Shown: positions 43,288-50,977 of the stretch, piece after piece
How positions within the stretch are numbered: the stretch's first letter is position 1
Layout: each line of letters starts with the position of its first letter
Origin: Mesorhizobium sp. M7A.F.Ca.US.008.03.1.1
GTDB taxonomy: Bacteria; Pseudomonadota; Alphaproteobacteria; Rhizobiales; Rhizobiaceae
DNA: 64,000 bases
NCBI RefSeq assembly: GCF_003997495.1
Contig: NZ_RZRU01000008.1
Span: 109,905-173,904 of the forward strand
Reading direction: 5' to 3'
Notes under the pieces: generated by a model
What the model saw: only the letters and a program-made list of their open reading frames with translations
Told to the model about the DNA's origin: nothing
Database searches by the model: none
Position numbers and translations under genes: made by a program

Positions 43288-44277
43288 TCAAACGTTTGGG
43301 ACCGCTTTTGCCTGCTGCGGTCGCTTTCGACGCCCACCGCTGATCTCCCACCTTTTGTGGAACCACATCCACTGGCCGGGATCTTCTCGCACCCAGCGTT
43401 CGACGACGTCGTTGAGACGCTGGGTGGTGGCGTGGACATCGACGCTGCCGTCAGCGGTGCGCGGCAATGTCAGCTTGTCCTCGATTTCGAGCCGGAAGCG
43501 GTTGCCTGGCAACCTGACGCAGCGCGCCGGGTAGACGTCGCACTCGTAGTGACGGGCAAGGGTGGCCAGCACCCGATTGCTCTGGCAGGGCCGGCCGAAG
43601 AAGGTCGTCTCCAGGCCGTTGGTGAATTTCTGGTCGACAAGGACGCCGATGTTGCCGCCATTCTCCAGGACACCGGCCAGGGCGAATGAGGCGCCCGCCA
43701 TGGATGGCAGCAACGAGCCCATGGTCGAGCGGCGCGTCGAGAGGATGTAGTCGGCAAGATAGGGATTGTTAGGCGGCCGAAACAGCGCCGTGATGTTCAT
43801 GCCGAAGGTCGCCGCCGCCACCGGCAGCAATTCGAAATTGCCGAGATGGCCGGTGAAGACGATATGCGGCCTCTCTTCGCCAGCGATTTCGACGAAGTGG
43901 TCAGCTCCCTTGACCTCGACCCGGCCGGGCTTGCTGGCTGTGGGGTCATAGTCGAAGAGGACGTCGAGAAAGATGTATTCCGCGGCAAGACGGGCCATGT
44001 TGCCCCACATGTCGGAGGCGATCGCCTGGATCTCGGATTCGCTCTTTTCCGGATAGGCCTTGCGCAGATTGTCGACGGCAACCTGATGGCGTCCCACCCG
44101 GGGGCCAACCATGCGTGCGACGCGGTCGGCGAATTTCAGCGCACTGTCGGCCGGCAGCAGGCGCAGGACCGAGATGATCATCATCGCCGCCCGCGCCACC
44201 AGCCAGTAGTTCAACTGGCGCAGCTGCCTGCCGTAGCGAAATTTGAGATCCCGGCGGAACTTCTTGAACACAGAGGT
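43288..44277 (-). CDS. lpxXL: Lipid A very-long-chain acyltransferase
   Basis: A 329-residue LpxL/HtrB-family acyltransferase with the H-x4-E catalytic motif as FTGHLGNFELL near residue 140. Placement at the end of acpXL-fabF2XL-fabF1XL-adhXL marks it as LpxXL, which transfers the 27-hydroxyoctacosanoyl chain from AcpXL to rhizobial lipid A. The start is unclear: TTG 44277, 8 nt after the dehydrogenase stop, is taken, while a GTG lies 9 nt further in. The N-terminal TSVFKKFRRDLKFRYGRQLRQLNYW carries the basic membrane-docking helix. Confidence 0.88.
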   Translation of the reverse strand, partial: TSVFKKFRRDLKFRYGRQLRQLNYWLVARAAMMIISVLRLLPADSALKFADRVARMVGPRVGRHQVAVDNLRKAYPEKSESEIQAIASDMWGNMARLAAEYIFLDVLFDYDPTASKPGRVEVKGADHFVEIAGEERPHIVFTGHLGNFELLPVAAATFGMNITALFRPPNNPYLADYILSTRRSTMGSLLPSMAGASFALAGVLENGGNIGVLVDQKFTNGLETTFFGRPCQSNRVLATLARHYECDVYPARCVRLPGNRFRLEIEDKLTLPRTADGSVDVHATTQRLNDVVERWVREDPGQWMWFHKRWEISGGRRKRPQQAKAVPNV

Positions 44278-44284
44278 CAAGGCT

Positions 44285-45313
44285 CTAGCCGACGCGCAGG
44301 ATGATCTTGCCAAACACGTCGCGGCCTTCCATGCGTTTCAGCGCGGCATCGATACCGTCGAAGCCGACTTCGGTGTCGATGACGGGTGCGACCTGTCCCG
44401 CCGCCATTTTCTGCATGGCGTTGGCCATATTTTCCATGCGGCAGCCAAAGGAGCCAAGCAGCTTCAATTGCTGCTGGAACAGCTGCATCAAATTGATCTG
44501 CGTCGACACGCCGGAAGTCGAACCGCAGGTCACCAGGCGGCCGCCGCGCTTCAGGCACAGCATCGAGGCGGCAAAGGTGTCGGCGCCGACATGTTCGAAG
44601 ACGACGTCGACGCCCTTCTTCTTGGTCAGCTTGCGCACGACGCCCTCGAAACGGTCGTCGCGGTAGTTGATGACATGGTCGGCGCCGAGCGCCTTGGCCT
44701 TGTCGATCTTGTCGTTTGAGCCGACCGTGGTGATGATCGTGCAGCCCATCCGCTTGGCCAGCTGGATGGCCGCCGAGCCGATGCCGGATCCGCCGGCATG
44801 GATGAGGATGGTCTCGCCGGGCTGCAGCCTGGCATTGTCGAAGAGCATGTGCTCGACTGTGCCGAAGGTGACCGGCGCCACCGCTGCACCAATGTCGGTC
44901 ACGCCGGGCGGAGCAGGAACCAGCAGGCGGGCCGGCAGGTTGATCTTCTCCTGCGCGAAGCCGTCGAGATGGAAGCCGTGAACGCCTGAAACGTGCTCGC
45001 AGAGATTATCGCGGCCTTCGCGACATGCTCGGCAAAGGCCGCAGGTGCGCGCGCCATAGATCGACACCAATTGTCCGAGCAGCAGGCTGGAAACGCCGGG
45101 ACCGACCGCCTCGACCTCGCCGGAGGCTTCCGCGCCGACGACCAGCGGCAGCTTGCGCTTGGCGAAGGCCATGCCGCGCCAGCCCCAGACGTCGATATGG
45201 TTCAGCGCCACCGCCTTGATGCGCAGCGTGACTTCGCCGAGTGCCGGCGGTGGAGGAGGCGGCAGGTCCACCGTCTCAAGACGGCGGTCCTCTATAAGTT
45301 GCAATGCGCGCAT
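44285..45313 (-). CDS. Zinc-binding medium-chain dehydrogenase of the lipid A VLCFA cluster
   Basis: A 342-residue medium-chain dehydrogenase/reductase. The structural zinc is held by the four cysteines of RTCGLCRACREGRDNLCEH, and the NADPH site is IHAGGSGIGSAAIQLAKRMG. It sits between fabF1XL and lpxXL, the same place as the AdhXL gene in other rhizobial clusters, where it is thought to reduce an intermediate in making the 27-hydroxylated C28 chain. Reaction is not proven by sequence; the enoyl-reductase reading is plausible. Confidence 0.85.
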   Translation of the reverse strand: MRALQLIEDRRLETVDLPPPPPPALGEVTLRIKAVALNHIDVWGWRGMAFAKRKLPLVVGAEASGEVEAVGPGVSSLLLGQLVSIYGARTCGLCRACREGRDNLCEHVSGVHGFHLDGFAQEKINLPARLLVPAPPGVTDIGAAVAPVTFGTVEHMLFDNARLQPGETILIHAGGSGIGSAAIQLAKRMGCTIITTVGSNDKIDKAKALGADHVINYRDDRFEGVVRKLTKKKGVDVVFEHVGADTFAASMLCLKRGGRLVTCGSTSGVSTQINLMQLFQQQLKLLGSFGCRMENMANAMQKMAAGQVAPVIDTEVGFDGIDAALKRMEGRDVFGKIILRVG

Positions 45314-45349
45314 GGGGCCTGTCGGTTCAGTCTGGCTGAAAAAGGTCGC

Positions 45350-46627
45350 TTAGACCGGTTCCCGCGCCATGACAAGGCAAGTGTTCTGGCCGCCGAAGCC
45401 GAAGGAGTTCGACAGAACGGTGCGGACCTCGGCGTTGCGCTTCTTGTTCGGCACCACGTCGAGCACGATCGCGGGGTCGGGATTGTCATAGTTGATGGTC
45501 GGCGGAATGACGCTTTCGCGCATCGTCATCAGCGAGAAAGCCGCCTCGACAGCGCCCGCCGCCGACAGCGTGTGGCCGATCATCGATTTGTTCGACGAGA
45601 CCGGCATCGAGCCGATCCGCTCGCCGAACACCGTCGACAGCGCCAGATGCTCCATCTTGTCGTTTTCCGGCGTCGAAGTGCCATGGGCATTGACGTGGTC
45701 GATCTCGTCTTCACTCAGGCCGGCATCGGCGAGAGCGGCGCGAACCGCGGCGATGGCCGGTGAAGCGTCCGGCTTGGAGCGGGTGCGGTGGAAGTCGTCG
45801 GCCTTCTCGCCGCAACCGCCGAGGACGCCCAGAATAGTCGCGCCGCGAGCCAATGCCGTCTCAAGCGATTCCAACACGAGCGCCCCGGATCCCTCGGCCA
45901 ACACGAAGCCGTCGCGATCCCTGGAGAAGGGCTTCGATGCCTTTTCGGGAATGTCGTTGTGTGTGGAGAGCGCTGAAAGCAATGAGAAACGGATCAATGC
46001 CTCGGCGGTCGCGGAACCGTCCGCGCCGATCGATAGCGCACGGTCGCATTCGCCGCGTCGGATCGCCTCGACACCGAGCTGGATCGCGGTGGCACCTGAA
46101 GCGCAAGCCGTCGACAGAGTGATCGGCAGACCACGTGTGCCAAGGCGGTCGGCAAGGCGGTCGGCGATCGAACCGAACTGGGTGGTCTCGAAAATATCCA
46201 GCTCTTTCAAGCTACGCGCGACCCGAAGCAGTCGTTCGGCGGCAGTGTCATCCTTGCCCTTGTCAGAATTGTAGAGCGAGAAGCGCTCGGCCCAGTCGAG
46301 CTCGACTGGCGGCGATGCGAGGAAGAGCGGTCCGCCGAAGTCGCTGGAATCTAGACCGGCTTCGGTCACCGCCTCAAGGCCAGCAAGCTCGGCTAGCTCA
46401 TAGGTCAGTGGGCTGGCACCTTTCGAACTCGACGGCAGGAAATCGACCATGCCGGAGATGCGGGTGTTCAGTTGATCGATGGGAAAGCGGGTGATCGGGT
46501 GAATGCCCGACTTGCCGGAGGTCAGCGCCGCCCAATTGTCCGTCTTGCCGACGCCAAGCGAGGTCACCACGCCGATGCCTGTGACGGCGACGATCGGCCT
46601 GCCCATATGATCGTTCAGATTGGCCAT
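45350..46627 (-). CDS. fabF1XL: Beta-ketoacyl-ACP synthase, catalytic subunit (FabF1XL)
   Basis: A 425-residue ketosynthase with a full KAS II triad: C175 in STACASGATA, H315 in VNAHGTSTPEND and H352 in SNKSMIGHTLSAAG, plus K347. It carries out chain elongation on AcpXL to build the 28-carbon lipid A acyl chain. Start ATG 46627 has GAGGG upstream. It follows fabF2XL by 52 nt on the same strand. Because FabF2XL lacks the cysteine, the two probably act as a pair. Confidence 0.9.
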   Translation of the reverse strand: MANLNDHMGRPIVAVTGIGVVTSLGVGKTDNWAALTSGKSGIHPITRFPIDQLNTRISGMVDFLPSSSKGASPLTYELAELAGLEAVTEAGLDSSDFGGPLFLASPPVELDWAERFSLYNSDKGKDDTAAERLLRVARSLKELDIFETTQFGSIADRLADRLGTRGLPITLSTACASGATAIQLGVEAIRRGECDRALSIGADGSATAEALIRFSLLSALSTHNDIPEKASKPFSRDRDGFVLAEGSGALVLESLETALARGATILGVLGGCGEKADDFHRTRSKPDASPAIAAVRAALADAGLSEDEIDHVNAHGTSTPENDKMEHLALSTVFGERIGSMPVSSNKSMIGHTLSAAGAVEAAFSLMTMRESVIPPTINYDNPDPAIVLDVVPNKKRNAEVRTVLSNSFGFGGQNTCLVMAREPV

Positions 46628-46679
46628 CCGGTAGCCCTCGACCTTTTATCGTTGCAGCATGGATCGTGAAAACACCGCC

Positions 46680-47870
46680 TCAGGCGGCATTGACCAGCGC
46701 CATGCCCTCGAATTGGTGATAGCCGATCGCCGTTGCAAGGACGGCTGCGGGAACGCCTTCGAACGGCGTCTCGGCTGCGGCATCAAAAACAGGATAGGCG
46801 GCCTTGCGGTCGACAGCGAGTGCCGCCAGCGCCACGGCGAAAGGAAACTGTGCTTCCTTCATGTGCCCGGTCAGCGTCGAGAAACCGCGCGCGGCGATCG
46901 CCGGATTGGCATCGAGCGCTGCCTTCTCGGCTGATGTCGCCGCATGCGCGCCCGACGCACCAGACAGCGCCAGCAATTTGCCGTTCGGCAGCGCCGCCTG
47001 CTTGAGCAGCGCGGCGATCTCGGCATCGAGCTCTCCGCGCGAGCGCCTGGCGCGGCCGGAGACGACCGGCCCAAGCTCGGCATAGATCTTTCGGCCACGG
47101 CTTGTCGCGTGTTCGCGCTGTTCCAGCACCAGGAAGGCGCCGCCGGAGCCGGTCACGACGCCACCGCCCTCGGCACCCTGTCTTTGCCAGACCGGCTTCC
47201 ACGGGCCACGATGCAGATAGCCGGCGAGTTCATAGCCGAGCAGCATGTCGGAATGTTCGGTCTGGAAGGCACCGCCGACCAGGATGTGCGTCGACTGGCC
47301 CGAGCGGATGCGTGCGGCGGCCGTTTCAACTGCGGCGACGCCGGCACCTTCCTCGCCCATGAAGGTCCTGGACGAACCGGTGACCTTGTGGACGATGGAG
47401 ATGTTGCCGGCGAGCAGATTGGAAAGCTGGGCCAGGAACAGTGTCGGCCGCAATTCGGTGGTCAATTTCTCGTTGAGCAGCACATCGCGGTCATTGCGGC
47501 TTTCCGAAGCGGCGAGAATGGCGGCATCGACCGCCTCGTCGCGCTCGCCACCGCCTGCGGCCACAACCATGTCCATGGTCGCGCAGAGTTCGTCATTGCC
47601 CTTGATGCCGGCGTCGTCCAGCGCAAGGCCGGCAGCATAGGTGCCGAGCCTCTGCCAGGTTTCCATCTGGCGCTGGTCGCCACGCTTGGCAATCTGAAGG
47701 TTCCAGTCGATCTCAGGCAGCGGATGAACGGTATAGGGCGCAAAGCGCGTCGCTTCGAGCACCGGCTGCGGGCCCGGCTGGGCCAGCTTCTGCCAATGGG
47801 CGTCAGGACCTTCCCCCAGTGAGGAGACAAGGCCGATACCAGTGATGACGACGTCGCGGGGGCTGCTCAT
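46680..47870 (-). CDS. fabF2XL: Ketosynthase-like subunit without catalytic cysteine (FabF2XL)
   Basis: A 396-residue thiolase-fold protein. Where FabF1XL has TACASG, it reads KVTGSSRTFMGEEGAG (S166-S167): the nucleophile cysteine is gone. The first histidine motif (AHGTST) is also replaced by SGASGAHAAT; only a GH (H336, LTGHMKEAQ) remains. It cannot be an ordinary condensing enzyme and resembles a chain-length-factor (KS beta) partner. It sits directly between acpXL and fabF1XL with gaps of 56 and 52 nt, so the pair is made together. Role inferred from lost residues and position. Confidence 0.87.
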   Translation of the reverse strand: MSSPRDVVITGIGLVSSLGEGPDAHWQKLAQPGPQPVLEATRFAPYTVHPLPEIDWNLQIAKRGDQRQMETWQRLGTYAAGLALDDAGIKGNDELCATMDMVVAAGGGERDEAVDAAILAASESRNDRDVLLNEKLTTELRPTLFLAQLSNLLAGNISIVHKVTGSSRTFMGEEGAGVAAVETAAARIRSGQSTHILVGGAFQTEHSDMLLGYELAGYLHRGPWKPVWQRQGAEGGGVVTGSGGAFLVLEQREHATSRGRKIYAELGPVVSGRARRSRGELDAEIAALLKQAALPNGKLLALSGASGAHAATSAEKAALDANPAIAARGFSTLTGHMKEAQFPFAVALAALAVDRKAAYPVFDAAAETPFEGVPAAVLATAIGYHQFEGMALVNAA

Positions 47871-47926
47871 AGGCGGCTTTGTGGGTCAGGCGGCAGAGCG
47901 CGTCAAGATCGTGCGATCAACTGACG

Positions 47927-48220
47927 TCAGGCGGTCTTGGCGGCGACCAGTGCGTCGATTTTGGCGCACAGGTTCTTCATGACGAAGTAATCGTCGGTCG
48001 AAGCCTTGCCGTCATTGACCTCCTGGGTCCACTTTTCCAGCGGCACCTTGATGCCGAATTCCTTGTCGATGGCGAAGACGATGTCGAGGAAATCGAGGCT
48101 GTCTATGCCGAGATCGTCGATCGTGTGGCTTTCGGGTGTGATGGTGTCGATATCGATCTCGCTGGTGTCGGCAATGATCTTGGCGACTTTGTCGAACGTG
48201 GTGGAATTCGTGGTGGACAA
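47927..48220 (-). CDS. acpXL: Acyl carrier protein for very-long-chain fatty acids
   Basis: A 97-residue acidic carrier protein; the phosphopantetheine attachment serine is in [16 protein letters not shown]. The sequence [33 protein letters not shown] matches rhizobial AcpXL. The start is TTG 48220 with AAGGA 8 nt upstream; no nearby ATG fits. It carries the growing 28-carbon chain that LpxXL adds to lipid A. It heads the minus-strand cluster down to 43288. A FabZ-type dehydratase gene, usually next to acpXL, is absent. Confidence 0.92.
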   Translation of the reverse strand: MSTTNSTTFDKVAKIIADTSEIDIDTITPESHTIDDLGIDSLDFLDIVFAIDKEFGIKVPLEKWTQEVNDGKASTDDYFVMKNLCAKIDALVAAKTA

Positions 48221-48348
48221 CGGGGCTTTTCCTTCGGTTGCGGGCGGAATCTGTCCGCATCTTGTTTGGGCGCTGTCTAATCGGTTTTTCCCGGCAGGAA
48301 AAGGCCTGATACGCCGGGCGCAGATGGGTAGGGTGTCCAGGAAACGCA

Positions 48349-48382
48349 AGAAGGGTCGCCGGTTTTACCCGGCGGCCCTTCT
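48349..48382 (-). terminator. Hairpin between slipin and acpXL genes
   Basis: AGAAGGGTCGCCGG (48349-48362) and CCGGCGGCCCTTCT (48369-48382) pair over 14 bp with one G-T wobble and a 6-nt loop. On the minus strand it ends slipin transcription before the acpXL cluster. Confidence 0.7.
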
Positions 48383-48408
48383 GTTGACGCCACGTCAGGC
48401 CTTATTTC

Positions 48409-48457
48409 GATGCATGTCGTTTTCCCAAACCGGAACCACTTTTGGGCGACATGCATC
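48409..48457. repeat. Palindromic intergenic repeat
   Basis: GATGCATGTCG (48409-48419) and CGACATGCATC (48447-48457) are perfect 11-bp arms around a 27-nt centre containing CGGAACCACTTTTGGG. The pattern is another common rhizobial small repeat. Its right end overlaps the last codon of the slipin gene. Confidence 0.7.
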
Positions 48458-49598
48458 AGCTATCGCGGAGCTTGACCAGGTCGTTGAGCAGCCCGCCCGT
48501 TCCGTTGTGAACGGTCAGCCGCTCGACCTTGCCGGCGATGGTCTCCAGCGCCTCGAGCTCCTTCAGCCGCAGCATCACCGGGTTTTCCGCCATCACCCTG
48601 GCCGTGTTGAGGAGGGAACGCGTCGCGTTCGTCTCCTCGCGGCGACGGATGATGTTGGCCTCGGCCTGCTTTTCGGCCGACACCACCTGGTTGAGGATCT
48701 CGCGCATCTCGCCCGGCAGGATGACATCCTTGAGGGCGATATCGCTGACCTCCACGCCGATCTCGGCCATGTCGGCGCGGACCTTGGCTGCCGCTTCTTC
48801 GTCGATCGTCACCTTCTTTTCGAGGATCTGATCGAGTGTCAGCGCGCCAAGTGTCTTGCGGAAGGCATATTGCAGGGCGCGGTAGAGGGCTTCGGAGAAG
48901 TCCTTCACCATGCTGACCGCCTTGACCGGATCGACGACCCGGTATTCGGCTGCGATGTTGACTCGGATCGTCACGCGATCCTTGGTCAGCACTTCCTGCC
49001 CGGCAACGTCGAGCGACTGGCGCTTGAGGTCGACGACCTTGATCTGCACCGTGCGTCCGACGTTCCAGAAGCCATGCACGCCCGCCGTCAGCGTCCTAAC
49101 CAGGACACCGTCGATGAACAGCAGTCCGGCCTGACCATCGACGACCGGATGGACGGACATCAATTCCGCCTTCCGGGCCTGGCCCAGCCGGCGCATGACC
49201 GCCGCATCGATGGCGAGATCGACTGACGTGTCGATCAGCGTCACCTTCCACGGACCGGCATCCGTCCACAGCACCAGCTTGCGGTCCGGCGCCAGCACGG
49301 CGTGCAGATTGCCATCACGCTCGATGACGGCGACATCCGTGCGCCCGGTGCGAACGACGGTGAAATGACGCGCGGCCACATCCGGGAGCTTGTCGAACAA
49401 CGCCTTCTCGTATGCCGAAACGAATTCCGGGTTCTTCAGATCGTGCCGAGACACTTCGAGGCTGCCGCGCCGGTTGGCGAGCCAGTGCTCACCCGGCAGC
49501 AGGACAGCCTTGATCTCCCCCTTGTGGAGGGTGAGGGCACGTTCGTTTTCCCTTACGAGGACGCGCTCGCGCCCAAGAACCTTGTCGAGAATGGTCAT
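48456..49598 (-). CDS. Slipin / SPFH (band 7) domain protein
   Basis: A 380-residue protein starting MTILDKVLGRERVLVRENER with AGGAG 8 nt upstream. The SPFH domain spans about 150-320, including QSLDVAGQEVLTKDRVTIRVNIAAEYRV and a long helix (ALYRALQYAFRKTLGALTLDQILEKK). A C-terminal coiled coil follows (EKQAEANIIRRREETNATRSLLNTAR). No transmembrane helix is obvious at the N-terminus, so it may associate with membranes peripherally. SPFH proteins scaffold membrane microdomains; a partner NfeD gene is not seen. Confidence 0.85.
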   Translation of the reverse strand: MTILDKVLGRERVLVRENERALTLHKGEIKAVLLPGEHWLANRRGSLEVSRHDLKNPEFVSAYEKALFDKLPDVAARHFTVVRTGRTDVAVIERDGNLHAVLAPDRKLVLWTDAGPWKVTLIDTSVDLAIDAAVMRRLGQARKAELMSVHPVVDGQAGLLFIDGVLVRTLTAGVHGFWNVGRTVQIKVVDLKRQSLDVAGQEVLTKDRVTIRVNIAAEYRVVDPVKAVSMVKDFSEALYRALQYAFRKTLGALTLDQILEKKVTIDEEAAAKVRADMAEIGVEVSDIALKDVILPGEMREILNQVVSAEKQAEANIIRRREETNATRSLLNTARVMAENPVMLRLKELEALETIAGKVERLTVHNGTGGLLNDLVKLRDS

Positions 49599-49955
49599 TG
49601 TCTTACTCCTGTCGGGCATGGCCCCATGCGAGGCGTCACGTCATGCGTCGATCTTCCCTTCGTTTCTCGTTTCACGTCGTAGTCCGGGCACGAATGATCC
49701 GGGGACTGGTGGCATCGAACCGTGGCGGGCCTTCGGGAGCGGATCGCGTGGCAGCGAAGCGGGCGCCGGAAGCCTTGGCCTCCCTTGCCGGCGACGCTGC
49801 GCCTTGATCGTCACCGCGGGCCTGGCCGCGAGCCGATGGCGAAAGACGCTGGGATGATCCGCGCCCGAGGGCTCGGGTTCATCCGTCCAGTCTTCGCATT
49901 CCAGTCCCCGGACCGTTTTTCAGATAACACCTGGCAGGGTGCTGGCTTATCAGGC
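49599..49955. other. Gene-poor stretch between slipin gene and tRNA-like pair
   Basis: About 357 nt with no convincing reading frame, RNA or promoter motif. Short frames here translate to low-complexity Arg/Ala-rich peptides. Apart from the slipin ribosome-binding site at its left edge, I see nothing definable. Confidence 0.5.
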
Positions 49956-50028
49956 CAATGGAGAAGGATTTGAACCTTCGACAGTCAGATTCTCGATCTG
50001 ATGCTCTACCCAACTGAGCTATCCGTGG
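49956..50028 (-). tRNA. tRNA-like gene, Leu-like GAG loop but non-canonical (tRNA-like B)
   Basis: On the minus strand a D arm (GCTC...GAGC), an anticodon stem TCAGA/TCTGA, a 7-nt loop TCGAGAA and a T arm GAAGG-TTCAAAT-CCTTC fold well. The loop would place GAG as anticodon but with C at position 33, where U is expected. The variable arm is short, unlike real tRNA-Leu. The acceptor has only five of seven pairs and shares three bases (CCA) with the preceding tRNA-like gene. It may be a pseudo-tRNA or a tRNA mimic. Confidence 0.5.
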
Positions 50029-50099
50029 TGCAGATGAAGGGAATTGAACCCCCGACCTCCGGACCCAAATCCGGCGCTCTCCCGCTGAGCTACATCCGC
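50026..50099 (-). tRNA. tRNA-like gene, Pro-like UGG with 6-nt anticodon loop (tRNA-like A)
   Basis: Acceptor GCGGATG/CATCTGC pairs fully, discriminator A and CCA are encoded, the D arm GCTC-GAGC and T arm GGGGG-TTCAATT-CCCTT are good. The anticodon stem CCGGA/TCCGG encloses only six bases, TTTGGG, one fewer than normal. If read as usual from U33, the anticodon is UGG with position 38 missing. The acceptor G1-C72 differs from the C1-G72 I expect for bacterial tRNA-Pro. A degenerate or special tRNA is likely. Confidence 0.55.
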
Positions 50100-50325
50100 G
50101 ATCCCAATCCCCAAAGCGGCGCCGTATACAGGGCGGCAATGCCGCCTGCACGGGCGGAGACGAAAGCTCCAACCGCTGTGCTCACTTCGGTTCTCGTGAC
50201 CGGGAGCGCGCCTATAGCGCCTGCGACGGGTTGTCGCAAGCGGCATCGTCATGGCGAATTCGCGGCTTCTTTCAGTGGTGACATTTCGGCAACACCGGTC
50301 CAATGCCGAAGGTGCGTGGGAAGCC

Positions 50326-50874
50326 TCAGAAGGTGACGCGGCCGAGTACGCGCAGGCCGTCGCCCTGCGGTTCGACGACCACGGCCTCGCCTTCGCGCGG
50401 CGAAACACCGGTCAGTGCCACGATATTTTCCAGGTGGGTGACCATGACCAGATTGTCGGAACCGGAATAGGCGCGGATCTCCTTCATGATCGCGGCGACC
50501 TGCGCGGCCTTCTGCGTCTCGTCGCCCTTCATGAGATCGAGCGGTGCAAACAGCTCCGGCTCGGCCTCGAAGGCGATACGGGCAGTGTCGAGGCAGCGGC
50601 AATAGCGGCTGGACAGCACGCGCTCGATCGGTGCCGCCCGGGCGGCGAACAAGGCGCCGATCTTGCTCGCCTGCTGCTTGCCGCGCGCAGACAAATTGAC
50701 CTGCGTGGCACAGTTGCCGATGTCGAAATTGGCCGGATCGGTGGCGCCGGTGACCATGGCGTGGCGAAGCAGCACGACATGCCCGCCATCGCGCAGCAGC
50801 GCCCAGCCTGCATCCGTGGCGTGCGCCACGCCGGGAACAACAAGCAGGAACAACGCCAAGGCAAATCGAATCAT
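50326..50874 (-). CDS. Secreted histidine phosphatase family protein
   Basis: A 182-residue protein starting MIRFALALFLLVVPGVAHA, a signal peptide cut near residue 19. The phosphohistidine motif is LLRHAMVTG, with the second histidine in LVMVTHLENIVALTG and arginine in VLSSRYCRCLDTA. It belongs to the SixA/phosphoglycerate-mutase-like branch 1. The likely substrate is a periplasmic phosphoester. It stands alone between the tRNA-like genes and the caspase-like gene. Confidence 0.88.
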   Translation of the reverse strand: MIRFALALFLLVVPGVAHATDAGWALLRDGGHVVLLRHAMVTGATDPANFDIGNCATQVNLSARGKQQASKIGALFAARAAPIERVLSSRYCRCLDTARIAFEAEPELFAPLDLMKGDETQKAAQVAAIMKEIRAYSGSDNLVMVTHLENIVALTGVSPREGEAVVVEPQGDGLRVLGRVTF

Positions 50875-50977
50875 CCGCTATCCTTCTCCGGTTCCCGGCA
50901 ATGGGTTCCGGTGGCACGACATATAGGGACGGTAAAGCCGGCCGAAAGACAAGGCGCGGTCGGCGGGAAGCGCAGAC

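Noticed and set aside
50100..50325. Short open frames between the tRNA-like genes and the phosphatase gene
   Set aside because: They are shadows or read into the tRNA-like genes; nothing else recognisable is in this 226-nt gap.
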